DNA of 64,000 nt from Epiperipatus broadwayi (GCA_028023455.1 JAQFVV010006547.1:684001-748000); one strand, 5' to 3'; positions 22,910-36,669 are shown, counted from the first letter of the stretch. Made by a program: numbers and translations. The notes: generated from the letters alone by a model not told the origin.

Positions 22910-25900
22910 TATTATAAATGCTCCCCTATGTAGGTTAGTATTGTTGAATAGTACACTAAAAATGATTCATTATTCAATCTCAGTCGAGAAAAACAATAAC
23001 AAAATTTCTTTTTGGTTGATTGAAATAAAACTGTTATGCTCAGCCTACTGCTTTAATTTTTTAACATTATTTGGCTCCCAAGCAAGATGTATATATATAT
23101 ATGATGCAGATGCTATTACTTAATACTTAAAAAAAAAGTCACCATTTCTGAAGATAATGGTTTAATAGAACCAAAAAAATAATGCAACATTGTTTAATAC
23201 AAAAATTTTTGGTGTAAAGAAACCTTTTTTTTTTTTTTTATTGAGGGTTTTTGCAGTAATTGTGTGTTAATCCTTTATTGACCAATATAATTAATTGTTC
23301 TGCCTTACTTTTGAAAAATAAAATGGCATAACTTTTCACGTGTACTGAAAGTATTTGTATGTGTAGAGAGAGATTTATATATATTATTTTTATTTTTAGA
23401 TATCAGATAATTTGTAGTTACCATAATAATTAATAGTGGTTGTTAATAACATAATAGTATTTTTATTATTTATGAAACAAATATACATGTACAGTCAAGA
23501 CATTGTCTGATTATTAACAAAGAAATAATACGAAGCAGTGAACTAGGATTTTTTTTTTTTCAAAAGCTCTACCAGCTGAAAAAGCTGCCCTGAAGACAAG
23601 CTTAATTTTAGTCAAAATGGAGATTTAATTAACTGCCCTTTAGCATCCATTTTCATAAAAGTGGAGAAAAATAGAATTATGGGAAATATAAGTGTTAGGA
23701 ATATTGCAAACTTCTTTCCCCTCTGAAATTTGTTTTCTATTTAAAAATAATTTTGTCAGAAGACGTATGAGGATATATTCTGTATTTATGAATTATTGAC
23801 ACGACCATTCGGTCATCATTTTTATCAATGTTTAATGAAATATGAAGCTTATATGAAGACCTTCTGCAACTAGGGGATTTTATATTTAATTATTTGTGAA
23901 TATATGAATATCTCTTTTAGTCATCTTCATTTAATGACCTTAATGTAAATGGATAGATGAATGCTGAGTAGGAGAAAATATCTAACATCTACTATTATGT
24001 CCCTTTCCCTGACAGTATTAGCTTTTGTATTAAAATGAAAAGGTGAAAAATAATGGATCTTTTATTATATTTTTATCATCATCAATACAGTGCTTTTTCC
24101 CCCCATTGACATAAATCTGCCTAATAAAATATTGATTTAGAATTAGTTATAACATTTATATATAGAAGAAATAGCTTTTAAGCAGCCCATTGTGATGAGC
24201 AGTTAACTATTCAAGAAATATACAGGAAGCACTACTTATCAGGCTTGTCATCTTCCAAGTGGTATGGTTTTAGGGTTATTATATTTTTATTCTAGTTTAA
24301 TGGCTCCAGATACCATCTTACTATCCAATAATTGAATGGTTTATCTGATCTTATTGTGTGCTGAAGGAAAAACAAAATTCTTTTTGTAATCTGAAAAAAA
24401 TTTCATGCTTTACTTAGTCTAGATTCAAATCCTAGATCATATAAAATAATTGGGTATCCTAACTACTATGCCATAAGTCTCTTTCATAATATATTAGAAT
24501 TATTGCTTTAAGAATAGATTGAAACATCAAAAATGACTCCTAAGTATACATAATTATTTTTTTTCCTGCCCATGTTACTTACAATTTACATTGGACTGCA
24601 GTATAATATTTTTATTATCTTCTGAAGGTTAAAACTACAATGACTTCTAGTGATAACTACTTGCATAACTATCTATTACTTCTTGAGATTAGAATGCAGG
24701 TACTCTAATGACAATTTTCTTAATATTAATATACTTTATCAGCTAAGTATTTGTTGAGAGAAGATGCTTATTATAAATACTTAGATGTTCAGTAAAATTG
24801 AAAATCTATACCTTTGCAATAACTTTTCATCTCTTCACATCTTTCCACCAGATATTATACAGCTAATTGCTTCACAGAAACTTTATCAAAACCATTTATG
24901 TAAATCAAGTATATTACTAATTTATGATGTTACTTCATCTAGAGCATGTCTCATATCAAGATCTCTTTTCCAGATGTTCAGTTAAGAAATTATGCAAATA
25001 ATTGAACAGTTATGACCTAAGAAATAAGAAATGTTACTTTTTCAAGGCACCATATTTTTTTTTAACTCCAATAAAAAATAGCCAGATAAGACTGTCCTAG
25101 ATATTATTGGTGTCATCAACAGGTTCAGAATCATTAAAAATCACTATAGTTGTTATATGATTTAAAAGTTTCTGATTTATTGTTACAATGGCAAACATAA
25201 ATCATGTATACCTACTTAATTAATTATTCAGTCTAAAGTATTAAAGGGAGTTGTTAAAACTGTTAATGTATTTTTATGTTTTACTTGGATTTTTTTTACT
25301 GACTTTTACAAATTTTATGAATAGTTAGCTATCTAAAAAAAAACTAAATAATGTAACTTTAGGAATTTTTGTTGTTATATTGGATCATTGAATATTTTAA
25401 AAGACTACATTGAATTTAAAATAATTTTAAAATTATTTATGTCACATATATTTTAATCTTATTTTAAATAGAAAAAGTTTAACTTAGATCTATATTTAAT
25501 AGACATGCTTGATTTTTTTTTAATTGTTAATTTTAAACAAGTTAATTGTTTAATATTGTTCAAAATTTTATGTTAGGGAAAGAGCATGATCAACAATTAC
25601 CAATAAAGAAAACAACTTTCCATATTAATTTTCTCTCTACTTATATCGGGGGACTACTGGATTTAATCCTACTATTTATATTAGATATTTTCAGTTTTTG
25701 CTTTGATGAGAAGCTATTTTGTAATAAATAGAGGGTTGGTAAATGTGGACATTGTAAAGATTCTTGTTTGAGTTATATCTTAACTGTAAGAAAAGGGGAG
25801 AGTTAAAAAGAAGTACGAGATGTCATAGAAAGAAATTAGCAAGATAATAAAGAATGCAAAAAAATCACAAAAAATATATATATATCTGAAAATTTCAAGA

Positions 25901-27205
25901 TTTAGTAAAGCAACTTCATATCACAAAATACATAATATGCTATTGCTAGTGCTAATAACGACTGAAATTATTTACATGGATTTAACATTACAATATTTTT
26001 TACTAGAAAAAATTATTAGGAAGAAAAAAATCATTGTAGTACAAAACAAAAGATCAAATTAATAGGACAGGTACAGCTTTTTAAATAAGCTATTATTTAC
26101 AATATTAGATTTTTAGATTTAGTTTGTAACATTACATTAAAAATTATGTAAAATGCTGATTTATCATAAGTGAGTGGGTTATTCATGTAATATGTGGCAA
26201 TTGAGGTATTAGGGTCACATAATTTAGTATGCAAAATTTATTTTTATCATCTTGATGTTTTCCTGTAACAAATTTTTTTAAGTTTTTGAAAATAACATTC
26301 AGACTTTGTGAGATAAAGTAATAATAGGATTTAGAAATAATAAAAAATTATAACTAAAATTGCAAGATACATAAAAAAAAAAAATATTAACTGTTTTTTT
26401 TTTTTTTTGAGCTAACAAAGTGAAATAGTTATTTAATTTTATCATCTATCAATCACTATGTATTCTCATTAAGAAATCAAGTAGATTTCTTTCTTTTGCA
26501 AACTAGAATAGAATGCCATTAAATAGTGATAAAAAACATGCAATATATTTTCTAAATCTTATTTAAATATATTCATATTATTTCATGATATTTGATATTT
26601 TGCTTTATAAGTAGATACAGTTGCACATAGCATAATTATCCGCAGATTTTGAAGAAATCTTTTTGGTAATTGGATTTAACCTAAATGGGATGTAGTTTGT
26701 GAAAGATTTGATTAAATAATATTTTCAGTTCATTAGTTGACTTTAGCCAAAATAAAATAATCTATGTAATATATTTTAACAACAGCTATGGTGTAATGTT
26801 CATAGAATTTAATCTTTCTGGTCCATTTTTTTAAAAGGTTCAACTTTCTAAATAATCATGAGTTATCTCAAGTAAAGTTCTCACCACCATAGGTTGAAGT
26901 TATTAGATATTGGTATTATAGTATGGGAGGAAGAATGCGAGAAATATAAAGACTGTAATAATTTTAAGAAGAGACCAAGACCTTAACATTACATAACTTT
27001 GAAATAGAAAAGTAAATAATCTATTTATTTTGAACTAAAAATAAGAATGAAAGTCATGGCACAATATTAGTAAGAAACATATCTAAAAAAATTTCATTGG
27101 TTCTAGTATTGTTTGATATTTTTCATATTTGAATCTGCTCTCCTGTATTACTATATACACATCAAAATAAGAATACTAATAATTAATAAACATTCCCACA
27201 TAATA
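22910..27205. other. AT-rich desert, no gene seen
   Basis: No supported gene. The 78-codon frame at 22887-23123 is only translation of the microsatellite tail and flank. The remainder is low-complexity sequence with T and A runs (for example 23226-23239 and 26367-26410). Confidence 0.55.
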
Positions 27206-27210
27206 TATAT

Positions 27211-28865
27211 TGTAATGATTCGGTAATCAAAATGGACATTTGTAGTCATTTGTAACCATTCATTGTCAAAGTATTTTTATATTTATCATTTTTATTATAC
27301 ATTATTATTTATTACTCATATGGTTATTTACTAACATTTTATTATTTACTTTACATGATAGGCTTTCTTATTTAACACCTCCGGCATCAGATCACATATT
27401 CCAGCAGAGAGATAGAATATCATTGATAGATTAAACATACAATACCTACTGCTAGATTGGGGCTACACAAATGGACAACACCTACCATTGAAAGCACTAT
27501 TTGTTTTGAGAACAAATCTCAGGTGTCATACATACATATATGTTATATATAATCAGCATGCCCAGACAACAGGCACATAAACCCACTGCTTGAAACATAC
27601 CCAGGCTAACTCATAATCTTAATCAGGGGACCCAGCACAGTATTAATTAATACATGGACATATTTCTAATCTTTAAATTAGTGGTGATGCAATTAAAAGC
27701 GAGAGAAAGAGTATAGACCAAGTAACATTTTAATCAAACATTTATTCACATGCACACATATTTAAATAAATATAATAGTACAATTTAACACAGAAAATAA
27801 GTATATATTAATTGTTAATAATTCAATATTACTAATGTTCATCATTATATTTCATTTCCTTCAAAGAATATATGTCTACACAGTTTATGATTGAAAAAAT
27901 ATATTTACCTAGATTTTCATCATGTCAAGATGACCCATTTCTATTTTGGTTTTGACTTTTTGGATGGCTGGCCTTTCCTTTCCCAGCAGTGGTTTTATGG
28001 ATTTTCTTCCATTCTTCTGATGGACAGTGGGAAAGAGGAGTATGCAGCAATATCTACACTAGAGTTGAGGCATTTATCCCAAGCAAGAGAAGTTGTTAGA
28101 ACTGAGGCTCTGGGACATGAAGCCCAGATGAACATTTCTAATGCTTTTTATCAAGGAATGTTGCTACTTCATGGCTTTTATGTTTATATTTTCCACAGCA
28201 AGTAATCTGGCTTCTATGGATCTTGTTGATTATGCTCTCATGAACTACTGGAAAAACTGAACAACTGAACTGGAACTGGACTGAAGTTGAGAAAACTTCT
28301 GAAACTGCTAACAAAAACTACTGGAACTGAATAACAATGGATAAGCTACCACTTTTATACTTAACTCTCCCATTTTCTAATTTTTATCATAACTTTAATT
28401 TGATTTTTAATTACTTTTTACATTTTTAACCAATCTTTTTTCTTAGATTCATCACCCATGTTATTGGCCAGGAATCTTTCAAAATTTAAGTTCATTCCTG
28501 CCTATGAGATAGTTTACAAAAGTTTTTTTTTTACTAATTAATACTATTGCCAGTTTTATTTTAAAATCTTTTGCTTTCGTTTATTTTTTAACATTCACTT
28601 TTTTTTAATTATAAAAAGAAGAGAACAGGTTTTAAAATCTTTATATCATGATTCTCTTTCCCCAACCTTACCTTAATAAAAACAAATTATTCATAAAACA
28701 AAAATGATGCAATCTTTCTTTTTATTAATTTCATTTTTAAAAATTTGCTTTTAAACTATTTTTGTTTTACTTTTTCCTCATAGTTTATTTACTTATTTTG
28801 AATTATTAATATATGCAATACAGATATATATCTGACTTTATAACATATATGTTGCGAGCATTACA
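27211..28865 (-). mobile_element. Candidate long terminal repeat (3' LTR)
   Basis: Read on the minus strand, this segment begins TGTAATGCTCGC (from 28865) and ends CATTACA (to 27211). That gives 7-bp inverted ends of the TG...CA type. It is immediately preceded by a polypurine tract, AAAGGGAGGGGG (28877-28866), as expected at the start of a 3' LTR. A TATAAAAG box lies on the same strand at 28359-28352, about 505 bp in, and a GTTCCAGTTCAGT-rich stretch follows (28330-28235), which would be leader. The body is GC-richer than its surroundings. At about 1.65 kb it is long for an LTR, and I did not find a second copy in the window, so the other LTR and the target-site duplication are unproven. The 104-codon frame inside (27891-28205) lacks a recognisable domain. 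Confidence 0.45.
28352..28359 (-). promoter_or_regulatory. TATA box of the candidate LTR
   Basis: The minus strand reads GAGTTAAGTATAAAAGTGG here. Transcription would start about 25-30 bases on, near 28325, just before the CTGAA/TTCAG-rich direct repeats. It is assigned only because it lies in the right place and strand for the candidate LTR. Confidence 0.35.
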
Positions 28866-29530
28866 CCCCCTCCCTTTAAGAGGTAAAATACATCAATTTG
28901 ACCCATTTTAGTTCTGATATTTTATTTTATTTTATTTATTTATTCTATTTTTTAAAAATCTGTTTCAGTATCACTGAAAGTGGAGACAAGCTACAGAGAT
29001 GGCTTTCTTATACTGACCTATATATCACACCATAACCTACACTGAATGCAATGATTATATCTATTGTGAGGACCACTGGGGATAAATATACATCCCTATG
29101 TATATGTAATGGGGAGACGAATGGTGCAAATGGCAGGAAATGTCTACTGACCATTCAATTTATACTAAAAAAACTTTAATTATTATTGTATTTTCTGGTA
29201 CTTTCTTTACCAGCTAATTGGATGGTCCCATGACTTTCTCTACTGGGCCCTCATCCTTCAAAACAAGTGGATGCTGCAAGTGGCAGGATACACCTACTGA
29301 CCATTCAATTTATGCTAAAATAATACTATGGTTATACTGGGAATTTTTCTTCCAGTGAATTAATTTGTGGCATAAACTACAATTACTTTTCTAGCATGCA
29401 AATATAGATAATGGGCTAAGAATCCCTCTACCAATACATTGGATGGGGCCAGGAATTTGTCTATTGCATTCTCATTTGAGATAGTATAGGGCTCCATTCC
29501 CCCCAATTCCTTTTACAGGTCATGAGTTGT
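28866..29530 (-). mobile_element. Polypurine tract and internal remnant of the LTR element
   Basis: The minus-strand tract AAAGGGAGGGGG abuts the candidate LTR. The GC-richer sequence beyond it (28970-29530) would be the end of the internal region. It contains an approximate tandem duplication: GGCAGG......CTACTGACCATTCAATTTAT recurs at 29133 and 29282, and ATTGGATGG with its flanks recurs at 29217 and 29438. I see no gag, pol or env motif in any frame, so most of the internal region is lost or too decayed to recognise. Confidence 0.4.
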
Positions 29531-29566
29531 CATACATTGTTAAAGCAATTTATCTTTTGTCCTCTG

Positions 29567-29577
29567 CCCCCCCCCCC
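29567..29577. repeat. Run of eleven C
   Basis: An uninterrupted C tract in strongly AT-rich DNA. Comparable G or C runs occur at 1095-1103, 1576-1587 and 13848-13857. Confidence 0.9.
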
Positions 29578-29579
29578 AC

Positions 29580-32423
29580 TCAAGTTGAATTAATTTAAGC
29601 AGCCACCATATTTTCATTTCAATCTTCGCATATTCTAAATGTCATTGAACACATGAATATCACCAGATACTGCTAATTCGTAATTTGTCTCCTAATCCAT
29701 TAAAGTATAAGACTGTTTACATTCCTTCCCACCTGATTTGAAGATTATTATGATGAACATGCTATAATAAGTTTATTAATATAATTGAAATAGAGTAAAA
29801 AAATGTCTAATGATTTATATTATCTTAAATTACAGAGTAGTATTATTGCTTTTATTGACTTAATGCCAATTTAATTAAATATAATAAATTAAATGGCTGC
29901 TGATTTTGTCAACCTTAACAACATTTCTGCTAACTAATGCTTTTATCATCTGAGTGTAGCTGATTATTTTATGTAATACCAAAGGGTGGTCTGATGAAGA
30001 TTATTAAATCTGTAACCTCTTGGCAGTAGGAGGGAAATATTATATGAAGCTACTTAATGAAAAATAATCAGAAAATTAAATCTGATATAAAATTTATTAC
30101 ATGATGAAAGAGACAAATTCATGGCTGTTTTATATATGCTCCATTTTATTTTACTGGCGATGCCTTTCAAAATATTTTGCAATTAGTGCTTAATTGAATC
30201 CTCAGAGAGCCTATTTCTAATGAACCACTTGAATTTCTCTTTATTGTGTTGAGTGCCATCTTTAAAAAGACATCACTAATCTGTTGAGCTTTTTAAGGAT
30301 GTTTTTGCACATTCAGTTCCAATCAACATAAATATTCATAGTTACTAACTTTTTTGTGTGGAAGTCTATGTCATACAATTTTACAATGAAATGTTGGCAC
30401 CCATAACAAATAGAATTGATAAGTTTTATTATCTTTGATAGTTGCCACTTAAATCATGGACAAATAGTGATAGAAAGTTAAGTAATTCAGTCAAAAAACA
30501 TCGTAAATAGTAATTTAAAGTGAGTATCTACTCACAAACAGTTCTTCAGATTTGCTCATATAAAAGAATTTGAGTCGTAGGAATAAGAGGATTCTTTTTA
30601 TTCCTGCATAAATACTATATCTTGGATTGAAGAGGAGAGTATTCATTTATTTAATACTCTCAAAAGGTGCATGCTCAATTAGCTTGAAAGGCTGATATTG
30701 GAATGAATTATCTAATATTATATGAGATTGCATTTCCTATTTCAGAATTTTAATTTGCTAATAACTCTTAACTCAAGACAATCATTGGATTAACATGTCA
30801 ATTCAAGCAGACAAATTCCATATCACTGCCATATGTTAATGATATGTCTTTTTTAACTTGTAGCATCAAAAGATTGAAATCAAATCCAAATTCTTATTGA
30901 TGATGAATGACCACATGTATAACAATAAAAGACATTCATATAAAAAAATAAATAATTTATTAAGAAATGATATTAGAAAGTATCTTAGAAATAGCATTGT
31001 ATGTTTACTAATGTTCAACTCAAATGATATAATATGTGCACCAAAATTCTGCTCAACTCTAATTATTAATTTTTTCTATATGATTGAGTAGAGTTTTTAA
31101 TGTTGGGTTATAACTAATACATATTTTTTAGAATTTCAAGTTCATTAACATTTTTCTTATTCAAATTCAAATTTTATTTTTTGTTTTGTTTCTACTGCAT
31201 ATTTTTATATACAATTATATATACAGTGGGTGTACATATGTTGTAACAAAATTCATATCGCAATCATGTAGGAGCAAAAGACGACTGGTTGAGACAAGTG
31301 AAGTTTTAGTTTGATTGCTCTTTCACGAAAAGTAAATGAAAATGCACACGGTTGTTTATTTTTATAATAAAATAATTAATAATAACTATTGCAGAATTTA
31401 ATAATACATTAAGTATAAGACTCTGTTGTAATATTCATTGTGTAAAGAACTACTCTGATACAAATCACTAAGATCTTTTAAATAAGGCTAACAAATTATC
31501 TTTCTCATTCCTAAATTAAATATAACATTCAATTAATTCATTATCTCAGGGTTTTTAACTAATTAAATCAATATTAATCATTCAATTAAAAAATGTATAG
31601 ATTTAAAGTTTATTACATTATTCTAGATATGATGAATATAAAAGGCATTTTATTGTACATCACCCTAGTAATAATAAATGGTGTAGATAAATTTAATAAA
31701 TGAATATGTAATTTAATAGATTCGATGTATGACCTTTCATATAAAAATATAATGATTTCAATAATGACAAACGATGTATTTAATATAACAATTACTTTAT
31801 TATAAATAATAAGTATATAAACAAAATAAAATTATAATTGAATAATAAATATACTTTAAGAATAAAATTCTATAACAATGTTAATAAATATTATTGTTGT
31901 TCTCTGTAAATAAGCTAATCTTAGGTTATGATTATGTGTTTGATTCTAAAGTGTTGCAAAGGCAAGACACTCTATTGAACAGAGTTGAACAATATTAAGT
32001 CAAAACTTAACTTTACTTGCAGAAGGATAAGAATGTTTTATAATGTTCTTAATTATTTATATAACAATAATTAATAGATTAATAATCTCATTCTTCAAGA
32101 GCAAGCTAGTTCTTTAACTTGTTTGGAGCAAACAAAATTATTTACTTAATACTTCTATCAATGATACATAAAATACATAGCTTCATTAATTATGACATTC
32201 ATATCTTAATTGAACGACTTGCTATGCTTTTTATATTATATTTAAACTTTAAATAATTAGTTAGAAGTGTACCTCAACTAATAAATATATTTTATTTTAT
32301 TGATACTATAAGAATACTTTATTACATAGAAGAGCATTTATTAAATTTTACAACTATCATAAGCACTATACAGATAAATATTCCTTGGTGATTTAATCAT
32401 CTACTCAGGATTTTTATCTACCT
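29580..32423. other. AT-rich, no gene seen; one GC-richer island
   Basis: No supported gene. A GC-richer patch at about 31225-31355 (containing ATCGCAATCATGTAGGAGC and AGACGACTGGTTGAGAC) stands out but matches nothing else that I found in the window. A small perfect hairpin GTGAGTA-TC-TACTCAC lies at 30520-30535. Confidence 0.5.
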
Positions 32424-34271
32424 ATTGTACCTGTCGGTTTTGTCTGTTCCATATAACAAGATCTAGCATCTAGGCAAAAGTACCTCGAGTCCAATCATGT
32501 GCAAGATACATAAGTCAGGAACACCCATGAACTCTGCCCTATTTGCCTATTTTCCACATCTATCAACTTATGAGCAACAATTCCGATGATACTGATCTAA
32601 TTTATTTCTCACCACCGGCATCACAAAGCAGTGACACAAAAAGACTAATTTGAATTTATTCATGTATAGAATATTATTGTTAGCGAGATTCTAGCATCTA
32701 ATAAATTAAACCTTTTATATAACATCAAATATTATTACTATTCAATAAATGAAACAATGACTTTGATATATATAAGATTTATTAAGCTAATTTGAGATAT
32801 ATATATATATGATTGATTGCGTTATTTGTGTCAAAATACAAATAAAAATGGGTATTTATCTCCCTTAGATGACATTAATCCCTCTTACAATACTATAAAA
32901 TGAGCATACTTATTCAATTTAAGCTGCAATAACAAATAATTTATCCCTTAGTTCTAATGTGGCTATTTATATGTCAATAATTAACAGATTACATGGTATA
33001 CCTAAGATTTTTAATAGCGCTGGATTACAGTTATTTAAAGTTTTTTAAATCCACCATTAATATCACAACAACACTTGAACCAATATGTAAGCTTATTGAG
33101 TTTGATGGCAAATGACAATTATATTTGATTACTAAAATAGTTTTGCATTTGCGAAATAAGAACTATGTGGGAAGTCAATTTAGAAAACAATAATTGTGGC
33201 AGAAATAGTGCATATGAAACTATGAATGAAAATATAAAAATGATAATCCATTTAGCATAATCATAACAATATAATTTAGGAGTATTGATAGGCTTTAGTG
33301 AGAATGAAATATAGGAGAGTAGTACATGCATGATGGCAATGAAGAGATCCATCCTAAGATCCAAGAAGGTGCTTCAATTTATGGCTAAAGAAGGTGATTC
33401 TCTGCAAACGTTGGCTGGGTCGGGTCACAAAAAAATGAAGAATGTGCTTTATTGAATTGCCATAGGCTGGACTTCTGCCAGAGCGAACCCTATGCAATAA
33501 TATTTAGCACCGAAGAAGTCCCAAAAGGTTTACAAACCTTGTCCTTGGAATTGGAAGTAAAAATGGACATGACTCGGGTTTTCCGAGACACCTGGGAAAC
33601 GAAGCACAAATATATATAAAACAAAAGGCCAGTATACATGTAATGTTAGAATTAATATAAATATACAAACTTAAAACTAAGAAATAAAGAGTTATCACCT
33701 ATCTTTATTGATAAAGACCCAGTGTACCTATATGATTTGATTTACTACGTGGATATGGGATAAGTAAAATTAAAGCTAATATAATAGCTCATAGTAGAGG
33801 ATTCCCCCTTTTCCCTTTTAATACTTAAATTACACATAAAGCTTTCCACAATGCATAACTAATACCAATCTTTGGTTTTAAGTGCTATCATAAATGCCTT
33901 ACATATTATTAGATATATATAAAGTAAGTGGTGGTTAATAATTTCAAGAAAATAATATTGATTTAATTCATATAAGTATATTTGAAGTTTTTAGAAGTTG
34001 GCACTATTATTTAATTAATAAAAAAAAAACATTTCCAAGAAAACTGATTTTTGCTTTGTTTTTCGAAAATAACATTGTACAATAATTCTCTGATTGTCTT
34101 TTATTTTACTCTCCCAGACTTGCAGGTGTCCATTATAATAAGAATAACAAATTTGTTTTTTTCTTTCCTTTTTTATTAAAAACTAGATTAATCACTCTCT
34201 GAAAAGTAAGGAGAGGTATTAAAAGAGATAGCGTAGACATTTGCGAATCTGGGGGAAATTATTGACATATA

Positions 34272-35253
34272 CACCTGGGTCTCATTTTATGCGGTAGATA
34301 GGTTCCACAGAAAACCTGCATTAAAAAATAATCACACAAAAATAGACTTGACTTACCTTGAAAAATGGGGGATAGGTGCTGTAATTTTCAGAATTCGCAT
34401 AAAAGCAAAGCAACAAGGAAGAATTACTTTAAAATTTGCATTTAAAAAATAAGCAATTAAAGTATGACTAATAAAATATTTCAAATATTTGAAAAAAATT
34501 AATACAAGACAAACTTTTTTTTTACTTTTTTTATTACTACAGTATTTAATTTTACATTTTCCATACATATTTTGATCATTACCGCTAGTGTTCATTTGTA
34601 AACTGGGAAGAAATCAGACTCGATGTGATGTGATGTATTGTAGCTTCTCCTTAAACAAAATCAAGAATTTCTCAGCAATTATGCCCAGAGAAACCTGTTA
34701 GCCACTTTATTTTTATTCGTGATGTGATGTACAACTAGCGCCACTTTCTGTCTTATGCTGTGTTAATGGTTTTCTGTTTCTATATTAAAAAAATGAATTC
34801 GCAATCAAAACAAAATATTATACATTATCATTAGAAAGATTATTTTCAGTTTATAAAATCTTTGTTTTTTATTTTAAAAATCTAAAAGATTATTTATTTC
34901 TGCTATATATAACAAGGTACGTTGTAAAAGTTTAAATTTTTTGAATATTTATTGTGATATTTTTATATGTGAGTATAAATCTATTATTATTATTTATTCA
35001 TTAGTATAAATAGGTTATTTACATAGAAGCCAAAAATCGAAGTACTGCTTCAGGCCATATTCATGTTAGCTGCTAATATAACGTTATATTTTTTTGGGAA
35101 AAAAAAGAATTTCAAGTGAAAATAAGTTACTAATAATTTAAATTTCTTGATATCTAATAAATATAGTGAAATATGAAAGATATTAAGAAGAAACATGAAT
35201 CACATAACTTCAAAATTGCATTAAAATAATCCGCATAAAATGAGACCCAGGTG
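34272..35253. mobile_element. TIR DNA element (pogo/Tigger-like MITE)
   Basis: The element is bounded by perfect 23-bp terminal inverted repeats. The left end starts CACCTGGGTCTCATTT (34272-34294) and the right end is its exact reverse complement (35231-35253). TA lies directly outside both ends (34270-34271 and 35254-35255), the target duplication of the Tc1/mariner/pogo superfamily. The sequence after the left TIR (TAGATAGGTTCCACAGAAAA) resembles the ends of Tigger-type elements as I know them. It carries no transposase frame, so it is non-autonomous. Copy 1a of the host repeat shows the matching unoccupied site near 15885-15900 (ATTATTGGCATATCATTTAA). Confidence 0.88.
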
Positions 35254-36636
35254 TAATTTAGTATACGAAAATATAAAATAATGAAAAAATAAAAATATTG
35301 CCGCATAGACATGAAATTAAGAAATAATAATTGTTCAGGAGAGGTTTAATGTAGGAGAGATTACTGCTAAGTGATATAGAGAGAACAAAGTACATTTGAC
35401 TAACAAGGTAAGAATTTATAAATTGATTAATTCATAATTAGTATAAATTTTGCAAGGGAGGCTTTACAAAATGTTTAAAGAAACAGATAGGTGAGATATG
35501 AAATTATTCAATGTAAATTTAAGAGTCTAGCAGCACTTGAAATTATTACCTCTGTACAAACTTGGCTGTTCTTTTGGTGATGTTCAGATTTCCCTCAAAA
35601 AACTAGATCTAGTTTGATGAGCATAGTTATTCAGGCAGATAGTAAGTTCATTATTCAATAAACAGGCACATAGTTATAGTTTATGAGTATTGGGATCCTG
35701 GGCGCAGATTTCAGGGAGGGCCATCTCGAACGGCGAGAAAGATGAAGTGGGTTTACTCACGACACATTGAAATCAAATTAACATGGAATTATTTGGCAAC
35801 TGCTTTCACTGACTTTTTTCTTAGTTTTTCTTTCTGGTCAAAATTAGCCCATTTTATACTATGCCCCGATATTTGTGGAATGCTTTCTTGATTAATCACT
35901 GCTAATCACTCTTAATCTAATTTTTAAAAGAATTTCTACATAAGCTTTACCCATTGTGTTGGAAGATGCCATTGTTAGATAATATGTATTCAAACTAAAA
36001 TTCATTTGATAACAAATGTTTATGACCAAAGTAAATTAATTAGTTTAGTTTCTAATTTTAATTTTAGAGAAACTTTTAATTAAAGTTATTTTAGTAGATT
36101 AAACAAGACTAAGTTTTTCACCTTTAATTATTTTCGACTATTTACAATTGCATCTTCCATTTTGGATTTAAAAAGAAAAGTATAATTTAATAGCAAAAAT
36201 AATTTAAAAGATAAAATTTATAGAATGACAACTTTTTCTAGTAAATATTTGCTCAGGAGGTTTGTCTCTACAATATCTATATACATCTGAGCTGCAATTA
36301 CTAAATAATTACTATAACTTTAATAAATATAAAAAAAAAAACAATACAGAAAATATGATACATTTTGATATTATAAGTTTGTTGTAATTAATCCTCTGTT
36401 ACCTATTGCATATACATATTCGTCATGCACAGATTCCCCTTTTTAAATACTATATTTATTATTTTTCCCTTTTTTGTTCTTGTGCTTAAATTCAGATATT
36501 TACGCATATATATTTGTTAAGAGGTATGTTAGTTAATATATCAAGAAAAGGAATAAAAAATGTGTTAGTGAGCAGAATATATATACAAGAATAGGGTTCG
36601 AACTTGGCTTAGTAGTGGAAGATTTGAAGTGGGCTA

Positions 36637-36669
36637 TGAAGCGCAATCTGAATCTCAGATTCCGCTTCA
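36637..36669 (+). repeat. Distal hairpin of the large repeat, copy 2
   Basis: TGAAGCG-c-AATCTGA, loop ATC, TCAGATT-c-CGCTTCA: fourteen base pairs with one symmetric C-C mismatch. The same outer stem occurs in copies at 20163, 20319 and (minus strand) 49871-49837. Confidence 0.8.

Noticed and set aside
22887-23123. 78-codon ORF beginning with repeated methionine
   Set aside because: It is translation of the (TGA)n tail in another frame plus AT-rich flank.
27891-28205. 104-codon plus-strand ORF
   Set aside because: It starts at TTG, has no known domain and lies antisense within the candidate LTR.
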